Shown: in pieces, positions 44,237-52,807 of the stretch
Numbering within the stretch: position 1 is the stretch's first letter
How the letters are laid out: the number at the start of each line of letters is the position of its first letter
Assembly: GCA_016721435.1 (NCBI GenBank)
Contig: JADKIC010000006.1
Coordinates: 1 to 64,000 of the forward strand
Direction of reading: 5' to 3'
Length of the DNA: 64,000 nt
From: Bacteroidota bacterium
GTDB taxonomy: Bacteria > Bacteroidota > Bacteroidia > AKYH767-A > OLB10
Translations under genes and position numbers: made by a program
Notes under the pieces: generated by a model
Told to the model about the DNA's origin: nothing
Databases searched by the model: none
What the model saw: the letters and a program-made list of their open reading frames with translations, nothing else

Positions 44237-44737
44237 ATGCCAAACAACTTAAGAATAATTCTCACTATTTCCATACTATTACTTATTTTTTCAAGTTGTA
44301 AAAAGGAAACTTTCAGCACAAGTTCTAACTTTCGATTTAGTGCATTTGTTGATGGTGTTTATTTTTCTGCCGATAGCGCAGAGGGGTTTTTACATATAGA
44401 TACATCATCAAATTTTACGATGCGAACTTTTATGGTAATTGGATTTTTCGACAAAGCTACAATTACAGCTTTTTCAATTGATACTATAAATTCGTTCAAT
44501 TTAATAAATGCAAACTATTCCGGTTGGGGAGGAAAGACTTTAGAAATGACAGACTCCATTACCGGGAATGTCTTTAATTCAAATCCAGTAAATTCCGCAA
44601 TATTTAATATTACTTATAACGATACTATGAAAAAGCTCGTTTCCGGAAATTTTAGCGGATACATTCTGGATTCTGCCTCCACGGACTCCATTTTGATTTC
44701 CAATGGTCGTTTTAGCAATGTAAAATATTTCTATTAG
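44237..44737 (+). CDS. Small lipoprotein of unknown function
   Basis: The N-terminus is a lipoprotein signal (LLLIFSSCKKE, cysteine near 22; the following KK is typical of Bacteroidota). The remaining 145 residues are polar and beta-rich ('NFSGYILDSASTDSILISNG') with no cysteine and no known motif. It follows the T9SS protein by 27 bp and is probably in its operon. Likely a periplasmic or surface lipoprotein. Confidence 0.65.
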   Translation: MPNNLRIILTISILLLIFSSCKKETFSTSSNFRFSAFVDGVYFSADSAEGFLHIDTSSNFTMRTFMVIGFFDKATITAFSIDTINSFNLINANYSGWGGKTLEMTDSITGNVFNSNPVNSAIFNITYNDTMKKLVSGNFSGYILDSASTDSILISNGRFSNVKYFY

Positions 44738-44905
44738 TAAGTCAGAAACAACTGATAGAAGAAGTGGGCATCTACAAACATACCTTTTGTGTCAGATGGG
44801 CGATTTGGGGTATGCAGAACGTAATTGGTGATTTTAAATCCTTTTTTAAAAGAAATCACCTTCCATGACCCGTCCGCCACAAAGCCACGGTACTTAAGCA
44901 GGTCA

Positions 44906-46795
44906 TCAATCCACCATCAGCCGGGACTGATAAATGTTGTTACTTTCTTCACTTCTGATTTGTAGCAAGTACATTCCTTTTTGCATACCCTCCCGTTGAA
45001 GCAGGTAGGAGTTTCCGCTGAAGTATTTGGTTTCAGAAACTTTTCTGCCGCTAATGTCAGTTATCGTCAGGGAATAACGTTCTTCCGCAATGCCATCAAA
45101 ATAAAGAACCGATTGCTGTTGTAAAGGATGTGGACTTATCAGAATGTTCCCTCCGGCAGCGAGCTGGAATTCCTGAATGCCGACAGTACTGTTACTAAAA
45201 GTCGTCATCGTACTATTGGTGATAACAGGCGGATTAAAATCGAAATAGATATTGGCAGAATTATACACTTCTGTTGGATCAGGATTGCTGTTCTTCCCTT
45301 TGATTTTAAAGAGCACATACCCATGGTTTTCCGGCTCATTCACATTACTGTCCGGGAGCAAAATATTATCGAAACTAAACTGCATCACATTCCCGTTTAT
45401 TTTCTGTATCCAGCAAGGATGAGAAGTAGCAATGACATAAGCAGTGTTTTCGTCTAATCCTGCATCAAGGGTATCCGTGACCACTACATTGAAAGCAGTA
45501 TCATTTCCGGTATTCTGGAAACGGATCAGGTAGCGCAATTCAGTGTCCATGGGAACGCGGTGAATGGTACCATCTCCTTCCGGCATGACCTGTTTGTCGT
45601 TAGGATCAAAAGCACAAAGAACGGATCTGTTATACGTCTGTGTATCTGTTGCCAGTACCATTCCTGTGGGACTAAATACCGTTCCTGTCGTTGTGGTATA
45701 CAACCATGCACCCGGCCCCGGCATCATGAAATTACCTATGAAAGTCTTCGTTTGTCCCGGAAGTAAGCTATCGTAAGTGAAGAGTAGCGTATTGCCAGTG
45801 ACTGTACCAACCGGCCAGGAGGAAGAATATATCATTTGCGGATCAAAATTGAAAGCGACGGTACCACTGTCAGGAAGTGTGCCGTTATTGGTGACAGCAA
45901 CATAAAATGCGGAAACCGTATTGCAGCGCGGCAGAGGACTGTATGTATAAACATCCAGGCTATGGAAAAACGAGTCCGGCTGCAGGGCAAAATCATATCC
46001 GGTCACCGATGTGCCCCCTAGTGTTACAGCATGTGAATTGATGCCATTACTGATGGAATAAATAGGATTGGTGACATATTCAATGGTATAGGTTCCGGGG
46101 GTGTCCGGAAAGAAATATTCGCCATTCGAGGTCGTATAAGTAATTGTGCCGGATGGAAGCGAACGGACTTGTTGTTGCCCCAAGGGAATGTCGCCATTCG
46201 AATAAATACTATCGTTGTTGGCATCTACAAAAACACGTCCGTTAATGGTAGGTAAATTAGGAAGTGTATTCCCCAAAACAATGGTATCTACTTCCATACA
46301 TCCATTGGCATCTGTTACGATTACTGTATATGTTCCAGCTGTAAGTCCGAAAAGGTTGGAGGTTACGGCTCCATTACTCCATAGATAGGTATAGGGACCT
46401 GTACCTCCGAATACCTGTGCCTGTATGATCCCGTCCGCACAATTCGGACAACTTGGATTTGTAATCCCGTAATTTACCATGACCGGATTCCCGACATTTC
46501 CAACAGTAACGTTTATCATTCCCGTACAAAGTACATTGTTTCCATCCGTCACGCTGATGGAATAAGAGCCGGGACAAACATTGGGAATTATCAACGGTGC
46601 ACCCGAAGCACTTCCTGTGGGTGTCCCGTTAAAGTTGACAGCGTAGGGTGGAACGCCTCCCGAAAAAGTGATCTCCACTACTCCATTGCATTGGCCACAG
46701 GTAGCATCCTGAGGGCTGGATATGGTAACAAAACACTGGGCAAAGCTCTGTATTGAACCACAGAAGAAGAGTAATAGCAGTAGCAATTTTTTCAT
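44906..46795 (-). CDS. Secreted SprB-like repeat protein with DUF7619-type domain and T9SS sorting domain
   Basis: Signal peptide 1-20 ('IQSFAQ'). Two SprB-like repeats ('FSGGVPPYAVNFNGTPTG', 'FGGTGPYTYLWSNGAVTSN'), an SdrD B-like domain ('INGRVFVDANNDSIYSNGD', about 185-275), a long domain with 'FDPNDKQVMPEGDGTIHRV' and 'YFDFNPPVITNS' that matches the DUF7619/DUF11-like module common in T9SS cargo, and a T9SS domain near 570-629. Intact. SprB repeats are known from gliding adhesins, so a surface role is likely. A strong terminator-like stem between it and the next minus-strand gene separates their transcription. Confidence 0.85.
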   Translation of the reverse strand: MKKLLLLLLFFCGSIQSFAQCFVTISSPQDATCGQCNGVVEITFSGGVPPYAVNFNGTPTGSASGAPLIIPNVCPGSYSISVTDGNNVLCTGMINVTVGNVGNPVMVNYGITNPSCPNCADGIIQAQVFGGTGPYTYLWSNGAVTSNLFGLTAGTYTVIVTDANGCMEVDTIVLGNTLPNLPTINGRVFVDANNDSIYSNGDIPLGQQQVRSLPSGTITYTTSNGEYFFPDTPGTYTIEYVTNPIYSISNGINSHAVTLGGTSVTGYDFALQPDSFFHSLDVYTYSPLPRCNTVSAFYVAVTNNGTLPDSGTVAFNFDPQMIYSSSWPVGTVTGNTLLFTYDSLLPGQTKTFIGNFMMPGPGAWLYTTTTGTVFSPTGMVLATDTQTYNRSVLCAFDPNDKQVMPEGDGTIHRVPMDTELRYLIRFQNTGNDTAFNVVVTDTLDAGLDENTAYVIATSHPCWIQKINGNVMQFSFDNILLPDSNVNEPENHGYVLFKIKGKNSNPDPTEVYNSANIYFDFNPPVITNSTMTTFSNSTVGIQEFQLAAGGNILISPHPLQQQSVLYFDGIAEERYSLTITDISGRKVSETKYFSGNSYLLQREGMQKGMYLLQIRSEESNNIYQSRLMVD

Positions 46796-46845
46796 AGGTC
46801 AGATTTTAACACATTAAAGATAATTAATTTTCCAATAGTACAAAC

Positions 46846-46880
46846 AAAAAAAGCCGTCCCTTTGAGGAGACGGCTTTTTT
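46846..46880 (-). terminator. Symmetrical terminator between two minus-strand cargo genes
   Basis: AAAAAAGCCGTC pairs with GACGGCTTTTTT around a ten-base loop. It lies just after the stop of the 46897 gene on the minus strand. Confidence 0.8.
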
Positions 46881-46896
46881 ATGAAACGATAATAGA

Positions 46897-47826
46897 TTAC
46901 ATTTTTACAATCTTACTTTGTCCGGCAACGCCATTTACCATGGCTTTCACGATATAAGTTCCACCTGCAAAAGTAGAAGCATCAATGAAAATATGGTTTA
47001 CACCTTTGTAAACAGGACTGTTTTGACCGGTTACTTTACGTCCGCTGATATCAAAGATTTCAATAACCGCCATTCCACTGCGCTCGCTGTTCACCTTCAG
47101 ATCAATATTTTGTCCGTTGATGCTGGTGCTGATACCTAATGCTGAATTCACTTCATTGATACCAACAGTACATGCAGGATCCAATGGGTCAAATACAGTA
47201 ACTGCAACAGATGTTCCGGTTAAAATACACTGAGCATCCAATACCAGGTCGCTTAGGAAAACCGGAGGATTACTTGCAGCAATCGCGTTACCAAATACTA
47301 AAGGAGTCCAGTAATAAACACCGTAAGGCGCCTGGGCTCCAATGAGGGTACCGTCATTAATAAACTGTCGAAGACTGGTTGCAGGAGCAGGGAAATTGAA
47401 TGTATAGCTGGCAATAAGACTTGGCTCTAATTGTGGATTCGCACTTCCTGTTATTGGCGCGTTTGTGATCACCCAACTTACGCCGGCAAAATCACCAACA
47501 GTAGGAGCATAAACACCCGTAGAAGTAAATTCCACAGTGTCTCCTCCACAAACTTGGGTGACACTTGCGGTAGTAGTACCAGCAGAGATTGCAGTATCCA
47601 CACAAGAGATGGTTGGAACTATAAAATATTTAAAAATACCATCTGAATTTGGAGACGTAGTAAATCCACCGGTCCACATATGCGTCGAATCTACAACACC
47701 CAAAGCTGTGCGTTGCGCACTTACTTCGATGTCGGTCCAGTTCAATCCACCATCATCACTATAAGAAGATCCGATAAATCCTGTAGCAGCACCTGTACTG
47801 ATCAGCTTTGAAGCGGTTCCGGGCAC
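46897..47826 (-). CDS. Secreted BNR/Ycf48-like protein, C-terminal part with T9SS sorting domain
   Basis: The 309 residues continue the propeller of the ORF at 47868-48692 ('GSSYSDDGGLNWTDIE'), then carry an Ig-like domain ('CGGDTVEFTSTG') and a T9SS sorting domain ('NGQNIDLKVNSERSG' to 'QSKIVKM'). The frame is open upstream of the first ATG to about 47880, reading 'TWTVATPVGNFFGSDVQAV', so the true N-terminus lies in the previous ORF. The junction is a G-run that is one base short. The gene is thus 46897-48692, about 595 residues. Confidence 0.8.
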   Translation of the reverse strand: MPGTASKLISTGAATGFIGSSYSDDGGLNWTDIEVSAQRTALGVVDSTHMWTGGFTTSPNSDGIFKYFIVPTISCVDTAISAGTTTASVTQVCGGDTVEFTSTGVYAPTVGDFAGVSWVITNAPITGSANPQLEPSLIASYTFNFPAPATSLRQFINDGTLIGAQAPYGVYYWTPLVFGNAIAASNPPVFLSDLVLDAQCILTGTSVAVTVFDPLDPACTVGINEVNSALGISTSINGQNIDLKVNSERSGMAVIEIFDISGRKVTGQNSPVYKGVNHIFIDASTFAGGTYIVKAMVNGVAGQSKIVKM

Positions 47827-47867
47827 AGCTTGAACGTCTGATCCAAAGAAGTTACCAACCGGAGTGG

Positions 47868-48692
47868 CTACGGTCCAGGTATCTCCCCATCAGCAGTAAC
47901 ACGCATAGTGTTTCCGCCGGTTGTCGCATTGTATAAACGGGCGATTCCATTAGTGGAGGAATAAAAGCAAATATCAATAGCGCCGTTCGTTGGAACTGTA
48001 ATGCCTGTGCTGGCAACTGTCCAGTTTAATCCACGATCTACAGAGCGATATACACGTCCTTTGTTGGTGTCAAACCAAATCGTGTCTCCCTGGACTTCAT
48101 AGTGTCCAACAATTCCAAATTCACCGGCTGTAGGAGCAGGAATGTTACCTGTCGGTACACGGGTCCAATTGCTACCACCGTCAATTGTCGTATACAATTC
48201 ATAAAATCCGCCTTCAGGATCTCCCATGGCAAAACCATTGTTGGCATCCCAGAAATGAACAACATTAGGGAAAGACTGGCTAAGATTATTATAAATAACC
48301 CCTGCGCCCTGCTGTGTCCATGTTGCACCACCATCAGCAGTTTTATAAATACCACCTGCAACTGCTGTTGAAGTGCTGTATAAAACCGACCATGCTGTAT
48401 CGGCATTTAATCCGTAAATCATCGCCCAGTCATGTGTGGCAGGTGCTCCGGTAATTGTTCCGGCTGCCCATGTTGTACCTCCGTCAATAGTACGGGAGAA
48501 ATCCTGACGGTTTGCAGCACCACCGGAACCATCGTATGAACAGATCCAAACAATATTAGTATCCACTGCACTGATGTGACGCACTCCGCTGGAAACAGGA
48601 GTGAAATTTGTAGCCTGACTTACCCACACACCTTGTGCGTTGACGTTTGTTAGGCCAATAAGGATAAAGGCAAATAGTAATAGTTTTTTCAT
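47868..48692 (-). CDS. Secreted BNR/Ycf48-like protein, N-terminal part
   Basis: Signal peptide 1-19 ('GLTNVNAQ'), then sialidase-like blades with the Asp-box pattern: 'SRTIDGGTTWAAG', 'YKTADGGATWTQQ', 'YTTIDGGSNWTRV', 'YRSVDRGLNWTVA'. Such BNR repeats build six- or seven-bladed propellers. The ORF ends '...VTADGEIPGP'; with one more G at about 47885 it reads 'TADGGDTWTVATP' and joins the ORF at 46897. So this is the front half of a single T9SS cargo protein. Confidence 0.8.
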   Translation of the reverse strand: MKKLLLFAFILIGLTNVNAQGVWVSQATNFTPVSSGVRHISAVDTNIVWICSYDGSGGAANRQDFSRTIDGGTTWAAGTITGAPATHDWAMIYGLNADTAWSVLYSTSTAVAGGIYKTADGGATWTQQGAGVIYNNLSQSFPNVVHFWDANNGFAMGDPEGGFYELYTTIDGGSNWTRVPTGNIPAPTAGEFGIVGHYEVQGDTIWFDTNKGRVYRSVDRGLNWTVASTGITVPTNGAIDICFYSSTNGIARLYNATTGGNTMRVTADGEIPGP

Positions 48693-48817
48693 CTTGTGTT
48701 TTTATGTTTAATGGGTAAAAGTAGGGATTTTTATTTGAATTTATCGTACAGATCTCTTGCTTAAACCTTTGTTTTTCAATTAAAAATGGATAACATCTAG
48801 TCTTTAATACCCGACAA

Positions 48818-50587
48818 CTACTGTTTTTCTTCCCAAAACCGTCCATCCTTGTACCGGATTGGAAGTGAACCGGAGAGGTATGACCCGGACCAAAGATTAA
48901 TTTTTATAGTAGATTCCGCAGCTAAATGTTGGTAAGGAATTTCTATCCAAATCGTATTCCTTCCTTTCAAATGATAAGGGATTTGCAACCGAAGTTCAGG
49001 CCCATCAGGGATTAAAATCTGCAAATAGGAACTGTCATGGGTATAAAAAATGCGCTTATCGGCTAATGTGATTTCCAGAGCAAGAGCTGCATTATAATTG
49101 TTTGTTTTTTCAGATTCAACTAAGGTGAGATTCACGTTTTCTTTCGTAAAAATGCTGTTTTCATACAATGAAATGTACGGCCCCTTTTTTAGATGAAAGT
49201 AGTTTTGATTTAAATCCTTTACAGGTTTAATATTCTCTGCCCATATCACCCAATGATCATCATCCAATGTGTTTTTTTGCTCCCTGATGCGGTTGATATG
49301 ATCCCGCTGCATGGCAATGGTCACACAGGAATCCCGACCATCTAATGCTGAAATCCAAAGGCTCTCCATCGAATAACTCCATCCGGTCATCGCAAATGAT
49401 GTTTGTTCCATCAATTCTTCTTTTACAATTCCTTTTTGTATGCCCAATTGCCGTGAAGCTTTTATGACTGCAGTGATCTGCCGGATGCGTAACGTATAGG
49501 GAATGGAGGTGATCCTTAATAAATCAACATGAAGCAGGAGTATCAAAACAAGTAAGATGTACGCAGCCAGTTTATGAATGAATTGCCGTGTTACCTTCAC
49601 AATTCCTGCTATGGAGATGGCTACCATGAAAGGCAAGGGAAGCAACATCCGTTCAGAGTAATTGCTGATATCTCCAAAACGATGGGTGGCCAGGATCAAG
49701 AGTAAGTAAGCAGCCCATCCGCTGAAAAGCAACAGCCCCGGCTTCCATTTTTTTCGCAGGAATAGAAAAGTGAGTGTGGTGATGAAAAGTATACATAGAA
49801 TGGAATAATGTGAAGCAATGACAGCAAGTAGTTCCATTAAATTTGAAAGGGACATGGACTGCAGATATCCGTAATCGTTATACACTACCGGATAAAAGGT
49901 TTTGCCATGGTCGTAACTGTCCAGTAACAGTAATTTTAAACCCGTAATTGCGACAAGGGAAATCCAAAGCAAAAGGAGTATACTGCGTCTGTCGTTGTTA
50001 GAGAACTGGGTTTGCTTTGCTGAAGTAAACATCCACCAGGCGAGGCAGAATGCCAATGGAATAAACAGAAGCGGATGAGAGAAAATGATAAGTGTTGCAA
50101 GAGCAAGGAGCAAGGGGGTACGGAACCGGAAAGGTCGGTAGAGTATGCTCATCCATACAGGTAGTAAAGCACCAGCCTGCAAGAGTTCCGTGACCGGACA
50201 AAAGAAACTGTAGCGAACAGTTAAAGATAAGATCAAAAGCAGACTGGTAATGCCACTTCTTGATTTAAACCGATAGGCCAGTAAAAGAAAGAGGAGGTAG
50301 TACCATAAAATATCACCCACACTGTACAGTACAGCAATGGCCATCATGGGTAGTTTCAGCCAGATGCCAATCAACGGTAAAACCTGTGATACCATTCCAA
50401 TCGGTCGCTGGTGGGCAACAAAGAAAAACTCCCTGTCGATGATTTCAAACAGATAATGCGCCGTGTCAAAAGCCTGTCGTTCCTTCCAGTAAAATAGAGA
50501 GAGGAAGAATAACCCGATAAAAAACAACTGCCCTGTGATTTGCAGCACAATTAAGTCGCGTTGTTTTTCAGGATGAAGCCGGGTCAA
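48818..50587 (-). CDS. Multi-pass membrane protein, GT-C-like
   Basis: The 589-residue protein has about ten hydrophobic segments in residues 15-380 ('QLFFIGLFFLSLFYW', 'YLLFLLLAYRF', 'LLLALATLIIFSHPLLFIPL', 'LAAYILLVLILLLHVDLL') and a soluble C-terminal domain of about 200 residues. The first loop has 'AFDTAHYLFEIIDREFF', with an acidic residue just after the first membrane span as in GT-C-fold glycosyltransferases. I infer an integral inner-membrane enzyme using lipid-linked sugars, but no motif proves it. It is the only large inner-membrane protein here, ending 126 bp before the BNR gene. Confidence 0.55.
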   Translation of the reverse strand: MTRLHPEKQRDLIVLQITGQLFFIGLFFLSLFYWKERQAFDTAHYLFEIIDREFFFVAHQRPIGMVSQVLPLIGIWLKLPMMAIAVLYSVGDILWYYLLFLLLAYRFKSRSGITSLLLILSLTVRYSFFCPVTELLQAGALLPVWMSILYRPFRFRTPLLLALATLIIFSHPLLFIPLAFCLAWWMFTSAKQTQFSNNDRRSILLLLWISLVAITGLKLLLLDSYDHGKTFYPVVYNDYGYLQSMSLSNLMELLAVIASHYSILCILFITTLTFLFLRKKWKPGLLLFSGWAAYLLLILATHRFGDISNYSERMLLPLPFMVAISIAGIVKVTRQFIHKLAAYILLVLILLLHVDLLRITSIPYTLRIRQITAVIKASRQLGIQKGIVKEELMEQTSFAMTGWSYSMESLWISALDGRDSCVTIAMQRDHINRIREQKNTLDDDHWVIWAENIKPVKDLNQNYFHLKKGPYISLYENSIFTKENVNLTLVESEKTNNYNAALALEITLADKRIFYTHDSSYLQILIPDGPELRLQIPYHLKGRNTIWIEIPYQHLAAESTIKINLWSGSYLSGSLPIRYKDGRFWEEKQ

Positions 50588-50885
50588 TTCGATGATTTCT
50601 TTGTACGAATATAGGTGTATTTTATGAGATTTACCGGGCAGATTGTTTATCGTTTATTCTTGTTTTTAAGATAGGCCGGTTCATCCTTAATAGCCTTTTT
50701 TCCGGAATTTCAGATGGGATATCCATATTCTTTTAAGGGTAGCGGTAAGGGGTTATCGTTCAAGGTGGATCTCTTCCTTCCCGTTCAGCATCTGTTTCAC
50801 CCCGTTCAGTCAACTTCAATTGTATCATAGTTGAAAAGGCGGTTCCTTTGATATGAACAAAAAATACAATCCACCTCAACCAACA

Positions 50886-52112
50886 ATGAAAATGATAAAA
50901 ATATTTACTGCTATTACGTTCACTTGTCTGCTACATTTAAATGGTATGGCTCAGACATGGACTCTTCAAAACCAGTTTCAGAATATAGAACCCGGCGATA
51001 TGCACTTTATTGATGATAATAACGGATTTATCATTGCTGATTCTACACAGAACGGGAACTTCATTACTACTGTATGCATTGCTACTCAAAACGGAGGTCA
51101 ATCCTGGTCTCACTATCCGTTAAATAATGCAAATGGAAATATATTTAAATGCTATTTTCTCAATGCCAATGAAGGATTTATTGCCGGTCGTGGAGCTGGT
51201 GGAAATTCCGGTGTGTTTATGAAAACGACGGATGGTGGAAGTACATGGTCTTCGCCGGTATTGTTTAATGAAAGGATAAATAATGTATTCTTCATGAATG
51301 CAAGCACCGGATGGGTAATGGGTAAGAATGGATTTTTGCAAAAAACAATAGATGGCGGAGTAACCTGGTCCGCCCAGTCCATTACCAATGAAGATGGTTT
51401 CAGTATGCGCTTCTATAACTCAACCACCGGATTGTTTGCCTGCGGAGGCGGTGAACTCTATCTGACTTCTGATGGCGGAATGTCATGGCAGATGGTTACA
51501 TCCGGTACCGGAGATAATTTAATGTCAATAACTATATCCGGTAACGATGCATGGATTTGCGGAGAAGGTGGTGCAGTGGTCTATTCTAATACTGCGGGCC
51601 AAACCTGGGTGGCTCAAACAGCTAATACCTCTGTTGATTTTAATGATGTCGCTTTTGTGAGTGCTACTGAAGGCTGGCTGGTCGGGCTGAGCGGAGAAAT
51701 GAAGTATACGTCCGATGGAGGTACCACATGGGTTTCACAAACCAGTAGTTCCGGTGCGGATATTTTGGCAATCGAGATGAGAAATTCCGGTCTAGGCTGG
51801 TTCTTAGATTCTGATGGAGATTTGTATAAATACAGCACTCCTGCAGGTATAGAAGATGTTAAAAATGTAGTTGCCGTAAATGTTTACCCCAATCCGATAG
51901 AAGATGAAATTCATATTTTGAAATCCGATGTGAATTGGTCAAAGGCCGTGCTCATGGATGCTACCGGAAAAGTACTTTATACTTCTGCATTGCAAAAAAA
52001 TGGTAGAAATCAGTCTCTCTATATCTCAAATCTTCAACTTACTCCCGGCATCTATCTGCTTCGATTGGAGAATGCAAACCTGACCGGAGTACAAACGCTT
52101 ATCAAAAAATAA
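50886..52112 (+). CDS. Secreted Ycf48/BNR-like propeller protein with T9SS sorting domain
   Basis: I choose the ATG at 50886 since it starts the signal peptide ('MKMIKIFTAITFTCLLHLNG', cut at 'MAQ'); the ATG at 50853 lies only 4 nt after a near-consensus -7 box (TTCCTTTG) and would add 11 polar residues. The body has seven Asp-box blades: 'IATQNGGQSWSHY', 'MKTTDGGSTWSSP', 'QKTIDGGVTWSAQ', 'YLTSDGGMSWQMV' and others, similar to photosystem II assembly factor Ycf48. The T9SS domain starts 'VNVYPNPIEDEIHI'. A small lipoprotein gene follows 19 bp on. Confidence 0.8.
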   Translation: MKMIKIFTAITFTCLLHLNGMAQTWTLQNQFQNIEPGDMHFIDDNNGFIIADSTQNGNFITTVCIATQNGGQSWSHYPLNNANGNIFKCYFLNANEGFIAGRGAGGNSGVFMKTTDGGSTWSSPVLFNERINNVFFMNASTGWVMGKNGFLQKTIDGGVTWSAQSITNEDGFSMRFYNSTTGLFACGGGELYLTSDGGMSWQMVTSGTGDNLMSITISGNDAWICGEGGAVVYSNTAGQTWVAQTANTSVDFNDVAFVSATEGWLVGLSGEMKYTSDGGTTWVSQTSSSGADILAIEMRNSGLGWFLDSDGDLYKYSTPAGIEDVKNVVAVNVYPNPIEDEIHILKSDVNWSKAVLMDATGKVLYTSALQKNGRNQSLYISNLQLTPGIYLLRLENANLTGVQTLIKK

Positions 52113-52131
52113 AAATCAATAAAAAAATAAT

Positions 52132-52560
52132 ATGAAAAAGTCAATGAAATTGCTCGCATTAGTATTGTTGCTTTCTGCCGGATTTATTTCCTGTAAGAAA
52201 GATGGTGATTCAGCAACCCCTTCTTCCTCTGCATCTGTCACTCAGGGGAAATGGCGGGTAACCTTGTATAACGATAGCGGTAACGATGAAACCAATCATT
52301 TTACAGGCTATGAATTTGTCTTCAGTAGTGGAGGATCCGTCACGGCTTCTAAGTCCGGAGCAGCTACCGTTACAGGTACATGGTCAACCGGGACTGATGA
52401 TAGTCAGAATAAGCTCTACCTTACATTTACTTCAAATAATGATTTCATTGAAATCACTGACGACTGGCATATTCTCCAGCAAACTTCTGCCAAAATTCAA
52501 TTGGAAGATGTAAGCGGTGGAAATGGAGGAACAGATTTATTGACCTTTGAAAAAATCTAG
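52132..52560 (+). CDS. Lipocalin-like lipoprotein
   Basis: A lipoprotein signal (LSAGFISCKKD, cysteine near 22) is followed by a Ser/Thr linker and about 105 residues with 'TQGKWRVTLYNDSG', 'GYEFVFSSGGSVTAS', 'GTWSTGTDDSQNKLYLTF', 'FIEITDDWHILQQT', 'LTFEKI'. This strand order with an initial GKW/GxW is typical of lipocalin-like domains of Bacteroidota lipoproteins. Such proteins may bind small hydrophobic ligands. It lies 19 bp after the Ycf48-like gene, probably in the same operon. Confidence 0.7.
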   Translation: MKKSMKLLALVLLLSAGFISCKKDGDSATPSSSASVTQGKWRVTLYNDSGNDETNHFTGYEFVFSSGGSVTASKSGAATVTGTWSTGTDDSQNKLYLTFTSNNDFIEITDDWHILQQTSAKIQLEDVSGGNGGTDLLTFEKI

Positions 52561-52625
52561 GTTTTAAAAAAATAGTACCACCCGTTGATGAATTTATCTC
52601 TATTGATGCCCTGTCCTATGCCTAT

Positions 52626-52649
52626 CCGGGAATTGATTTTCCCGGGTTT
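52626..52649 (+). terminator. Possible terminator after the lipocalin-like gene
   Basis: CCGGGAA and TTCCCGG form a 7-bp stem with a 6-nt loop, followed by GTTTC. The T-tract is weak. Confidence 0.4.
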
Positions 52650-52807
52650 CAAGGCTTGATGGAATTTTTATCAATAAAACAACTTGTTCTTTTCTTTGAA
52701 AGCGAGGTGAATGCGAATAAGGCCCGAATCGCCAAAAATGATTCTTATCATTAATAGTATATTATATTAAGTCGAACTTACGTCACCGAATAGAACATCT
52801 CTCTATT